A stretch of 64,000 nucleotides of DNA, from NCBI RefSeq assembly GCF_963675165.1, contig NC_087382.1:1364001-1428000 (forward strand), written 5' to 3'. The position numbers and the translations under genes were made by a program. Source of the stretch: Halichondria panicea. Lineage: Eukaryota > Porifera > Demospongiae > Suberitida > Halichondriidae. The notes beneath the pieces are model-generated. The model saw nothing but the letters and a program-made list of their open reading frames with translations. It was not told the DNA's origin and made no database searches. This document shows positions 21,798 to 32,680 of this stretch, one piece after another (the stretch's first letter is position 1; the number at the start of each line of letters is the position of its first letter).

Positions 21798-22799
21798 GGC
21801 ATATATAGGTCAATTTTTCCCAGTTTGGAGAAAATTGGTTAGAATGAGCATTTTTTGAGAGACAAATAATACATTATTATGCTGTGATGTCAATCTTCTT
21901 ACATAACGGTTCACGTGATAGGTACTTCCGCATTGACATTGCAGTTGCAAGAACTCTGACCCTGCAAATCCCTGTAGATAATTATACCCTATACCATAAT
22001 TATGCATGTATACAAAATGTATGTTCAATATATAATCAATCAATATTTAGATTTGGGAAGGAAATGAATTGACAATTTAACTCTATATATACTGTGATTA
22101 ACTGTGAAAAGGTGCATGTGTATATACACACACGTCAATATACTGTACCATTATCAACATGAGTAATTACATAATAGATCACAGCTAATAACAAAGTCCA
22201 ACGTATACGAAATTATGGTACTAGAGCACACATTTCTCTGGCTCCCCATGCTAACTGGACCAATGGGACGTACAATATGGTCAAGTATTGAGTGAGACCA
22301 CAAACAAGATGTAACCATGCATGCAATCAATAATATTTTGATTTCGGGAATTGAAAATTTCTTGCTATAATTATATTCAACTCTATATACTGTGATTAAC
22401 TGTGAAAAGGTGCATGTGTATATACACACACGTCAATATACTGTACCATTATCAACATGAGTAATTACATAAAGCTATATAGATCACAGCTAATAACAAT
22501 TAAGGTCCGACGTATACAAAATTATGGTACTATAGAGCACACATTTCTCTGGCTCCCCATGCTAACTGGACCAATGGGACGTACAATATGGTCAAGTATT
22601 GGTTGAAATCAGACAAACAAGATGTAACCATGCAATCAATAATATTTTGATTTCGGGAATTGACAATTTCTTGCTATATACTCTGATTAACCATGAAAAG
22701 GTACTTTTATACGTAAAAAAATCTACAGTGTACCATAAAATCAAAACCTATAAAAACTATAATTATAGATCAGCAAGGTCAGACGTACGAAACGTAATA

Positions 22800-25700
22800 A
22801 TGATCATCATGACTACTGTGGCACAGTTTTCTTCGCTCATTCTTCTACTCTCTCTGACTCTGACCTCCCCCGCTAACTGCTGGACCAATGGGACGACAGT
22901 CGAGTATTGGGTGAGACCAGACACAATGTCAGAGTGCCCCCACTCCATACCACCACACCAGTGTGTCACTATAACAGATCTGGTGACTAACTCCACAGAC
23001 ACAAGCATCAATGATGGTATGAGTATCAATGTATTCTTCATAGCTGGGACTCATGTTCCAAAAACGAATGGTTGGATTGTTGTCGGAAATCCTTATTTAG
23101 ATCAGGAAGTATCAGCAACTTTTGCAGCAATTTCAGATGGACAAAACCAACAAAATGCTATAATTGATTGTGAGTCAGGTCACCCAATTAGCTTCGTGTT
23201 TCTTCAACTTCTATCTTTAACTTTGAAAAACGTCGAGCTACAAAATTGTGGTTTTAAACTACACTTTAATATGAGGGGTAACTCAACTATTCTGGATGAA
23301 ACCACATCATCAGTAGTAGCCATGGACGTACCCAAGCTGGTAATTGCTAACATCAATATCACTAGCAGCAGAGGAGCTGGCATGGTCATTATTCTGAAGA
23401 AATTCGACAAAAATGTCAACATTAACCGTTTAATGCTAAATGAAATTGTCATACACGGTAGAAATCATACTGGAAATAAGTTTGTAGGCAACTTGCACGT
23501 AATGTTCAGTGCGTCTGAAAATAATACACTTAAGAAACCCACGATTTTCTCAATAAAAAATTCTATATTTTCAAATGGAATTGGTAGGTGCTCAAAATTT
23601 GCAAATTGCTCTTCCGGTGGACTAACAATTTCTATGGTAAACTTACATAATGTAAGTGTATTGATAAACAGGTGCAAATTTATAGGCAATAAAGCTTATA
23701 GTGGCGGTGGTATCGGATTGTTCATAGACGAAGGTATTCATAGTTCGAATCACATTCATATCACCAAGTCAATATTTTCAAGGAATACAGCTGTTAGAAA
23801 TGGTGGTGGGCTTGCAATAGAGAGTGATGATTTTCTCTATCACAATAATATAATGTTACATGTGAATATATCGGAAACAGTGTTCAGTTATAACTCGGCT
23901 GAATTTGGTGGTGCAGCATACACTTCATTTACACAGTCTTTTGACAATTGTACTTTCATAGGCAATGAAGCTAGACTTGGAGCAGCTGTCTATTCAGACG
24001 AGTATTATGATATCGACTTGAGCCAGTACCATCAACAAATCAGTAATTGCACATTCATACACAACACATGCAAGATAAATACAAATGAAGAGACAGAGGA
24101 AACTGGTACAATTCATGTCATAATACGTGATGATTATCTGTTCATAAAAGATGTTGAAATTATAGGCAATGATTGTAGAGGTATTTACGTTTATGACACG
24201 GACCTAGTACTGTCTGGAACAAGCGTAATTAACGGTAACCATGCTCACCAGTCAGATGGCGGGGCTATCCTGTTTGAATGTTCAACGGATAGTAATATAC
24301 TGGTAGGAATTGATATACTGTCACTCACTAGCCTCAGGATAATCAACAACACAGCAGCTGGTTATGGTGGTGGTATTGCAATTCGTAATTGTGAGGATGT
24401 TATTAATGAATGTATTTTTAGCCAACCAACAGATAAAATAACAATTAGTATGAAACACAACACAGCGACGCAGGGAGGTGATGCAATTTATGGAGGCCAA
24501 CTAGAAGACTGTAAATTGTGGGACATTGTTGATATCATGGAGAGAAATACATCATCAGCTGTTTCCTCTCCTCCCAACGAAGTGTGTATTTGCTCTGACG
24601 ACTTCCCACAGAAACACACTTGTTCACACTTCATGCAACTAGACACTTATCCAGGACAGAGGTTCCATATTCCACTAGTGTGTGTCGGGCAGTACAACTA
24701 TTCCTCCCCTTGCAAAGTACAAGCACATTTACAGATGACAAGTTTCGCAAACATTGCTGAAGAAACAATCCTTCAAAACATCGCCAAAGAATGCAAGCAA
24801 CTGTACTACTCAATAGAAACTCAACAAACAAACTATACTGAAACACTGTATCTAACAATAGTCGGCCAGGAAGTACAGTCTTATTACGAATGGATCTTTC
24901 TAAATATTGAGATTAGAATTAAAGCATGTCCACCTGGTTTTATAACAAACTTCAATGCCAAAAAATGCATCTGTACAGAATATCTAGCGTCTAATGGAAT
25001 CACATGCAACATTGACGATGAGCGACTGCACAAGACGTCCTCCATGTGGGTTGGCACCTATTCAGAGGGCGTTGTTGTGCATCAAGTCTGTCCATTTGAT
25101 TACTGTAAGAGCAACTTCACTAAAGTCGATCCCTTCAACCAGCAAGAACAGTGTGACTTTAATCGCAGTGGTGTACTGTGTGGAGCTTGTCGACCTGGGC
25201 TCAGTCTAGCCCTGGGTACATCGCAGTGTAAAGAGTGCTCTAATATCAACCTTCTCTTATTGATACTATTTGCACTGGCAGGAGTCGTCTTGGTTGTCCT
25301 TTTACTCAAATGTAACCTCACTGTTTCCACGGGAACTATCAATGGTCTCATCTTTTACGCCAACATCGTACGATCCACACAAACTGCTTTTTTTCCGTCC
25401 AACACTGATAACAAATTTGTCAGCATTATCTCTGTCTTTATTGCCTGGTTGAACCTTGACCTGGGCATAGAAACATGTTTTGTGAATGGACTCAACACAT
25501 ACTATCGTACATGGCTACAATTTATCTTTCCTCTGTACATTTGGACAATAGTAGGCCTGCTAATCTTAATCAGCCGCTACTCTATCAAAGTCTCTAAATG
25601 GACGGGCTCAAACACAGTATCAGTTCTAGCTACACTCTTCCTACTATCGTACGCTAAACTATTGAGGACTACTTTCGATACCTTTTCATCGACCACTCTC

Positions 25701-26468
25701 ATCAATGTCAACGGTACGCCCATCACCCTCTGGCTGCTCGATGGCCGCTACACATTCCTCGAGTGGCCGCACAGCTTGCTTTTTGCAGCTGGCCTGTTCA
25801 TATTATTAGCACACATACTGCCATTCACTATCCTGTTATTAATGGCCCCGATTCTGCAGCGATACACACACTACAAGTTATTACGATGGGTAAACAAGTT
25901 AAAGCCTCTACTGGATGCTTATCAAGGTCCTTACGGAGTCAAGTCTCGCTATTGGACTGGACTACTGCTGCTAGGTAGGCTCGTTATACTAACAGCTGTG
26001 TCTTTAAATGTGTCTGGAAAACAAGCCATCAATTTGCTAGTGATAATCATAGTATTGTCTATTTTAAGGATAATATTGATGGCATTCGGAATAACAATTA
26101 AGCTCTATACAAGCAAACTATCAAACTTCCTGGAGCTATTTTTTCTGGCAAATCTTCTGCTACTAACTGCCACATCACTGTTTCTGCAGTCAAACCAGAC
26201 TGATAAAATCAGCGGACAAAGTATAACAATCTGTTGTATGGTGGGTAGTGCATTCGTTATGTGTGGCCTCATCTTAGCCTATCACTGCTACGTTATGTGT
26301 CAGAGAATAGAAGCCATCAAGCGGCTAACATCAAGAGTTGTTTCCTCTCTAAAAGGGCCTCGGAATCGAGCACTAACTAACGATGACATCATATGTGTCC
26401 CCCCACATAGCACACCCCCCACAGTCACAGAGGTTGATTTGAGGGAACTGCTACTAGAGGATAACTAA
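22800..26468 (+). CDS. P1: intronless beta-helix/multi-pass membrane protein, 1222 aa
   Basis: The start (MIIMTTVAQFSSL) is chosen by conservation with P2 and P3. A signal peptide ends near ...TSPANC. Residues of about 150-600 form an ectodomain of beta-helix rungs with repeated N-x-A...GGG(I/L)A(I/F) motifs (NTAVRNGGGLAIES, NTAAGYGGGIAIRN, NTATQGGDAIYGG) and many N-x-S/T sites. A Cys-rich stalk follows (about 705-815: ACPPGF, CDFNRSGVLCGACRPG, CKECSN). Residues of about 816-1167 hold eight or nine hydrophobic segments, with the signatures WLNLDLGIETCF and LATLFLLSYAKLLR. The cytoplasmic tail of about 55 residues is proline-containing and ends DLRELLLEDN. This is a predicted plasma-membrane receptor, channel or adhesion protein; its function is unknown. 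The coding region has no intron. It faces M2 tail to tail, 566 bp apart. Confidence 0.9.
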   Translation: MIIMTTVAQFSSLILLLSLTLTSPANCWTNGTTVEYWVRPDTMSECPHSIPPHQCVTITDLVTNSTDTSINDGMSINVFFIAGTHVPKTNGWIVVGNPYLDQEVSATFAAISDGQNQQNAIIDCESGHPISFVFLQLLSLTLKNVELQNCGFKLHFNMRGNSTILDETTSSVVAMDVPKLVIANINITSSRGAGMVIILKKFDKNVNINRLMLNEIVIHGRNHTGNKFVGNLHVMFSASENNTLKKPTIFSIKNSIFSNGIGRCSKFANCSSGGLTISMVNLHNVSVLINRCKFIGNKAYSGGGIGLFIDEGIHSSNHIHITKSIFSRNTAVRNGGGLAIESDDFLYHNNIMLHVNISETVFSYNSAEFGGAAYTSFTQSFDNCTFIGNEARLGAAVYSDEYYDIDLSQYHQQISNCTFIHNTCKINTNEETEETGTIHVIIRDDYLFIKDVEIIGNDCRGIYVYDTDLVLSGTSVINGNHAHQSDGGAILFECSTDSNILVGIDILSLTSLRIINNTAAGYGGGIAIRNCEDVINECIFSQPTDKITISMKHNTATQGGDAIYGGQLEDCKLWDIVDIMERNTSSAVSSPPNEVCICSDDFPQKHTCSHFMQLDTYPGQRFHIPLVCVGQYNYSSPCKVQAHLQMTSFANIAEETILQNIAKECKQLYYSIETQQTNYTETLYLTIVGQEVQSYYEWIFLNIEIRIKACPPGFITNFNAKKCICTEYLASNGITCNIDDERLHKTSSMWVGTYSEGVVVHQVCPFDYCKSNFTKVDPFNQQEQCDFNRSGVLCGACRPGLSLALGTSQCKECSNINLLLLILFALAGVVLVVLLLKCNLTVSTGTINGLIFYANIVRSTQTAFFPSNTDNKFVSIISVFIAWLNLDLGIETCFVNGLNTYYRTWLQFIFPLYIWTIVGLLILISRYSIKVSKWTGSNTVSVLATLFLLSYAKLLRTTFDTFSSTTLINVNGTPITLWLLDGRYTFLEWPHSLLFAAGLFILLAHILPFTILLLMAPILQRYTHYKLLRWVNKLKPLLDAYQGPYGVKSRYWTGLLLLGRLVILTAVSLNVSGKQAINLLVIIIVLSILRIILMAFGITIKLYTSKLSNFLELFFLANLLLLTATSLFLQSNQTDKISGQSITICCMVGSAFVMCGLILAYHCYVMCQRIEAIKRLTSRVVSSLKGPRNRALTNDDIICVPPHSTPPTVTEVDLRELLLEDN

Positions 26469-27034
26469 TCATTGACTAACATTGCACGCACATGCAGAGA
26501 TAGATAAAACACTTAATTTAGCTAGTGTATTGGCAAAAAATAAGTACCCTCACAATTGTCACACACACAGTGTACTCTCACCTTCTGACACAATAACACG
26601 ATTTACATGTTTTGAGAAATTGATTTATTTGGGGACACGTATAGATCTATATACATGCATATACAGGCTCTTACTAAGGGGCAAATAGTTATATGAGAGA
26701 GCAGCTGCTTCAGAACACTGTTGCACATTCATTTGCTGTCATACAACCAAACAATATCACTTGTATTGTCAACTCATATTAATCAATGGAACAGTTAGTC
26801 TCATGTTGCTTGGTCTGGATCTCACCCAAAATACTAGATTAGATATTTTTGTCTGTTGGCTATAATTATAATTGAGAGTTTGACGTGTGTTATCTTGTGG
26901 ACAGTAATTAGCTACAGTCACATCACAAATCATAATAACAGCTAGCAGAGGATAATTAAAACTAGTAAAACAGCAATGAATATTGTAATCAGCAATTATA
27001 TCATTCTAATCTAAGTGTGTACCTCAGCTACAGT
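26469..27034. other. Convergent 3' spacer between P1 and M2
   Basis: The ends match the P3-M4 spacer (54233-54620); the middle (about 26690-26860) is extra here. No gene and no classic AATAAA directly after P1. Confidence 0.6.
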
Positions 27035-30000
27035 TTAGACTTTATTATGTATGGGACCAATTTCTGTGCATGTAACAGCAGGACGATGGTTGACTCTTGT
27101 AGGGGGAGGGGCTGGTCTGTAGTCCTCTGTGGTGACGGGGGCTAGCTCATCCATGTAGGGTAATATCATCTGGTCTGGCCTTGTGGCTGGTCTGATGATG
27201 GGAGGAGTGATGTAACAATCAGGGTCAGCTTCTTCCATGGCTCCATCATGATCAGTGTAAGGTGGGTTCAAGGCATCTCTTTGTTCATAGTCGTCTACTG
27301 CTTTGAGTAATTCATCATCATCATTTTCATCGGCTACCAGCTGCTGATACATTTCCCGACCATTGCTAGCTCGTCTGACTACAACATTAGCTCCTAAATT
27401 CCTTATGGTGTCTTCTATCTTCAGCCATGTATTAATATTCTTGAGTACGAATTGGTAAAAATGGTAGCAGAGGGTTATTGCAAAGATGACAAAGGATATA
27501 GCCATCGAAGTATTGGCTAGGGCTGACTGATTTTTTCTGGTATCTTTGACAAAGGAGGTGCCAAATGCTAGACAAACAATATTGAGTAGATAAAGAGTTT
27601 CGAGGGAATCACGGATTTTGTTTTTGTACAAACGATTGTTCAGTAATTTCCAGCTGATCAGTCCAACTGATAGAACACCAGCTGATAGAACAGGGAGAGA
27701 AGTGTCCAAAGCCAGAGCAGTTATTATATTATGAGCGATAAAAGAAAATAGGAGCAGTCCCACTCAGTAGCGATGTTTGGGCGTGAATGGAGCATAGTAT
27801 GCATCCATGAAGCCAATGTACTTCGTGTTCTTAGTCCATTTCATGAGTTTCCATTTTGAGCAGCGAGGAAACCATTGTCCAAAGAAGAGCACCACAGTGA
27901 ACACTACACCAGAAATGAGGATTATGGCGGCAAAAACAAACCGAGGGACGTGACCGGAAGTGAAATATTGCACATTGCCGTCATACATCCAAACTATATC
28001 ACTTGTACCATCAGGATAATCCAAGACCCTGTGTTGCAGTGCAGCAATGATAAACCGTAAGAGTTTGGAATAAGAGAGTAGGACAAGTGTGCCTAGGGCA
28101 GCAACTGGATTCCTGTTGGAGAGGAGCTTTGCAAAAGAGTCGAAGTACTTGCTCACAATGATTATTAAGAACATCAGAAGAAACAGGTAAGCAGGAAAGA
28201 CAATCTGAAGGAGCACTTTTGCTTGAGAGTTCATTCCATCATAAAAGCATGTCTCAATACCCAAGTCAAGATTCACCCACGATATGAAAACTGTCAAAGG
28301 GTTATGAAAAGGTATGAAAATAGACTGATTTGCAGCTAATATATTAGTGTAGAAGATCAGCCCATGGATAGTGCCTGTTGCTACGGTAATGTTGAAAACG
28401 AGAATGAATACAACTAGTACTATGCCTGCCAGGGCAAACGGAAGTAGCAGGAGAAGGTAAGAGTTTGAGCAGAGTTCACATCGTGATGTACCTAACACAA
28501 GACTCAGTCCTGGTTCACATTCTCCACACAAGACACCACTTCGATTGTAGTCACACTGTTCGTCAGGGTTGCTTAGACTGATGTTGACTGGCTTTAGTAC
28601 ACAATAGTCAAATGTACAGTTACTAACAACATACCCACTTCCGTTAGTGGTATTAGTCACTTCTATCCATATGTTGTTATTGCTTTCCAGCTTTATGGTC
28701 CCATTTTCTTCAGAACAGTTTGTTATCTGCATCTTGTTGCAAGACTGGATCACAGTCACACTTACACTCAATTGAGGACTGAATTGGTTGGAGTCCAATA
28801 GAGCAATCACATTTTTGAAAATATATGTTTAGAATTTGTCTTGAAATTCCCAAATTGTTGCATGGACCCTCAGCATAGAGTTTCACTTGAGCAGAGCTGT
28901 CTTGTGAGAATACATTGTACTCTAATTCTGTGCACTGATTACCAACTGTTTGTTCAGCCTGTCCTTCTTTGAGACGACCAACTCCACTCTCAGTGATAAC
29001 AAAACTGTGAATTGTGGCATTAATCATTGGATTTCCAGCTTGGTCTACAGCCATAACACTGATTGTGAATGCTTGTCCCTTTCTAACAGAAATGGTTTGC
29101 TTGGTGGTGTTACACAACTTCACTCTTACAGCCTTCGAAGCTATCGATGAATAATGCACAGTATTGTTCAAGTACTCAAATCCATTGTCTGATGAAGAGA
29201 GTTCGGCTGATACATCCACTGTACACCTGTCCAACAGACCTCCGTAAATATCTGCTCCTGACTGGGAAGCTGTGTTGTTGGTCAAAAAAGTGTTGCAATA
29301 ATTGATTGACTTACTATATAAACACTTAAGTTCTTTAGGTGAAGACGTAATACTTTGGAGCAAATTTAGCACGATCTTAACAGAATTGATATCAAAACCA
29401 TACAGATTTAGAGTTTGAATGAAGCATTCTGTTTGTGTCAGATCTCCTGCAGTAGTTACATCTTCTCCTCTACACACACCACTCTCAGTACTGTCTGCCA
29501 CAAATATCCCCCCTCCATATTGAGCCGTGTTATTCTGAATTTCTAGTATGACCAGCGTTTTACCAAGCTCTAGCTCCAAGTCCTGTTTCAGAATATATAT
29601 CCTGGAGCTTTGCTGTAGATACATTCCACCTCCGCTATTGTTTGCTGAGTTTGACTTGATTTGGACGTGAGCGTGAGAAAAAGTTTTAATGTTTGAAGCG
29701 ACTGCATAAATACCTCCTCCATTTTGAGCGTCATTTCGATCTATAATACTCACAAACAATACAGCTTTCATGTTACTACATGTACACAGGACAAACTGAC
29801 GATTAAGTAAAGAACCAGTAGTGACCTTCGAATCAAATTCAATTTCGCTTGAGTATGCATAAATCCCACCACCATTTTGTGCTTTGTTATGAAAAATCTC
29901 TATTGGATAGTGAACAAAGAGTGTGCTCTCTCTCAGAAACACACCTCCTCCAAAGGTATAGCAGTATTGTTAGAAATGACCACTCCTTCTGCATTGATAT

Positions 30001-31036
30001 AGATTTGACTCTGGACTGCTCTGATGGCTCCACCCTGCACACCACGATTGTTACTGAGAGTTGTGGGTCCATTGAACTCCACTCGACTGCTTAGAGCATA
30101 CACAGAGTTTACATTATTGCTAACGTTATTAACTCCCGTAAATGACAAGTTAGAATGCACTACGTAAATGATATTTTCACCCTCTAAATTGTCAAATATG
30201 CTTGTATTAGTATTTATTAAAGTTGAGATAGCAACCGCAATCACTCCATCTTGTTGGGTTGCTCTGTTATTTGTGAGCAAAGAGTCGGAAATGATCACAG
30301 TGCCATCAGCAACAAAAAATACTCCACCAATGTCAGCACTGTTATTTTTAAACATGACTTTGGAGACAGATATAGTTCCAGTATATACCAAAATTGCTCC
30401 ACCAGAGGGTGCCTTGTTGTTTGTTAGCATGCTATCGGATATCAGTAACTCTCCATTCAAGAAATCACTCTTTTCAATGCACACAGTATCAGCTTTAACA
30501 TGCAATGCTCTGTCAGTGCTAGTGTTGTTTACAAAGAAAACTTGTTCAATTCTCACAGTTACCACATGAGTGATCATGGTGATCCAGAGTGTACAAGATT
30601 CCAACTTTAGCAATTTCAAGTCTACCAAAGAGCATTCAGCGATAAATAATTCTTGAGAAATGTAGCTTGAACTTTTTTTATCACCTGCTCCAGTGAAATT
30701 CAAACCTTCAATACTCAATGCACTGATATTAGATAAATACACTGCTCTACCAGTTTTGTTGGCATTGATAGTGGCATTTTGGCCAGCAATAATCACCTCT
30801 CTAAAATTACAAATGTAAAGCATTTCACTTAATAAATGATCACCAGATAGAAAGCTCAAGGTGAGATTGTCTCCACCAGACAACAGGTCTGTTTGAATAA
30901 GCTGCTCGAGAGTGAAACAAGTTCCATTTTGGTAGTCATGACACGAGTCAGTTGAATCCACTGGCACAATGTGATAGTACTCACTCCTGGTAACAGTAGC
31001 TAGGGTCAGTAGCAGCACCAACCAGCTGGTGTGCAT
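27035..31036 (-). pseudogene. M2: M.alpha-type receptor pseudogene (two frameshifts, one nonsense, internal deletion)
   Basis: The signal peptide is MHTSWLVLLLTLATVTRS and the start at 31036 matches M3. Four lesions show against M3 and M4. An in-frame deletion of about 0.45 kb removes several rungs (junction near 30455, IEKSDF|NGELLI). A +2 frameshift lies near 29958 (SNNTA|IPLEEV against SNNTATVGGGV). A 2-base indel near 28733 lies at the stalk (CDPVLQQ). A TGG-to-TGA change lies at 27766-27764 in the membrane domain (RYW to RY-stop). The membrane module and the tail, with acidic DENDDDELLKAVDDY, ITPPIIRPATRPDQ and EDYRPAPPP, are otherwise well preserved and almost the same as M4, which suggests recent loss or continuing gene conversion. 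Confidence 0.9.
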
Positions 31037-32680
31037 GTTCTCTCCGATGCTATAAGGTTACAAGCTAATCCGGCAGTGTCAGAATAGAGCTATTGCTTCT
31101 TCTATATACTGTATATCAGTGGAATAAGATAGCGGTCACCAGCAATTGAAATTATGAGGCTCAAATTCTTATCAGTTTCATTACACATAGTTTGCACCGT
31201 GATAACTTACCTAATCGATTTCCCTTTTCAGCTTATAGAGGTAGGACTATATATGACTATAGGTAGTCTTCCACAGGCCAGAGGGTCTATATAGTATATC
31301 ACTGCATGCAGTAGCTGTCATCAGATATTACAAGTCCAAAGCTATAGATGCACACGGGAAGAAAATTCCTAATAGGATTACATGTATAGAGATGTTGTTA
31401 TAGTTCAGACAACCCAATTAGTAGCTGCTTCCCAAGGGAGAAGTGCATGTATACAGTGTAATACGTTTACATGCTTTAGCCTTTTACGTATACATACTAT
31501 ATACATCTACGAGCTGTGTGTTTAAGCACTCCCATGCATATTTCCTTACAATCTGCCATTATTATTTCCTTACAATCTGATACAATCTGCCATATTTCCC
31601 TACAATCTGCTATTATTATTTCCGCCATAATCTATATTTCCCTACAAAAATCTGTTATATTTCCCTACAATCTGCCATATTTCAGTGCTTCCTTGCAGAC
31701 GGTATTGTTATTGATTGTTTTGTCTTTAGTGCAATAAATGTGCGCATGTTCAAAGTGCTATTATATATCACAAAATCACTTTAAAGTAAAGCGATAATGT
31801 AAACTGTGCGACAGTTCAAGATATTGATTAATAAATTTGATTACACTCAATCATAGATCAACTAACAGTCTGCACAAAGCAGACACTGTAAATACTGAAT
31901 ACATGTCATATTCAACATTAACTTTAGGTTCCCCTCATGAAATGGCCAGTAACGTCGTCAACAGTATGATGCTTCCATTGAACATAAAATTAATGTTTGA
32001 ATTAGGAATAGAGTAACCATGGCAATACCAACTCATCTTGTTTACCTTTTGGTGGCTCTGCCAATCTACCCTTCGATCCCTCCATTTCTCACAAAATGTT
32101 TTGTCACTTGTGAAATGTGAGTGTATATTGATGTAAGGACAAAAATAATTGCCTGCATGACACAAAAAAGAGTTTTCAGCACCTCTTTTGGTTATTATAA
32201 TTCCTAGGAATTTGCCCATTCTTGTCAAATGATACTTGCCATTTACTGGCTGGTAATATATAGCAATGTTTGAAATGTCTCCTTGAGTTGTTGTGTGGTT
32301 GGTCTTTGTGAGGGAAAGGAGACTCAGTGCACGAACTCAACATTACTTTACCAACTTATCTGAATTTAAACAAGGGAAATAGTTTGCCAAAGACAGTGGA
32401 GCAGAGGCTCCATACACAAATATACACAAAGGGTGCTGCTAGGAGCAGGCCGCTGGACTAGAGCACATAAGCAATAAAGAGGACTTCTACAATTAAACAG
32501 TACAACACAGGAGTACATGAGGAAATGACAAAAAGAAAACTAGACTAGTAAATTTAAGCTGAACCTAGTCTACAAAACTAAAAGTCAGTGTGCATGCATG
32601 CAATGAGGAGGGGTCACAAAAAACCAGAAAACGAAAACAAGCTTAAGTATTAGGAGATAATTATACCATCTATGTTAATG
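31037..32680. other. Spacer M2-M3, duplicated at 59.1-61.1 kb
   Basis: Homologous along its length to the M4-M5 spacer. It contains a degenerate 20-bp repeat tract and, on the minus strand, two exon-like fragments shared by both spacers. One reads KTFCEKWRD and WQSHQK, with a GTAAAC donor (near 32040-32100; counterpart near 60470-60530). The other reads PSQRPTTQQLKETLQ in the 60.7 kb copy and is broken here near 32290. They look like decayed remains of one gene that I cannot name. Confidence 0.5.
31540..31690. repeat. Degenerate 20-bp tandem repeat (atttccctacaatctgcc)
   Basis: Several imperfect copies of (c)atatttccctacaatctgc, interrupted by attatt. The paralogous tract at 60005-60093 is cleaner. 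Confidence 0.75.

Larger units (their letters stand above)
20876..22799. other. P1 upstream region: repeated module with hairpins, MITE and tandem 5'-gene relics
   Basis: This stretch is homologous along most of its length to 40.1-41.6 kb and 49.2-50.5 kb (upstream of P2 and P3), and in part to 47.0-48.1 kb. Unlike P2 and P3, P1 has a roughly 300-bp unit in two tandem copies (about 22081-22380 and 22381-22690). Each holds a decayed copy of the P signal-peptide region (ctggctccccatgctaactggaccaatggg...tcaagtattg). The second copy happens to extend the P1 reading frame upstream by 67 codons; those codons are relic sequence, not coding. Confidence 0.7.

Noticed and set aside
22599-22799. 67-codon upstream extension of the P1 frame
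   Set aside because: It is absent from P2 and P3 and matches repeated non-coding relic sequence, so the start was set at 22800.
31540-31690. CRISPR-like repeat tract (also 60005-60093)
   Set aside because: The units are head to tail with no spacers in a eukaryotic context; it is a simple tandem repeat.
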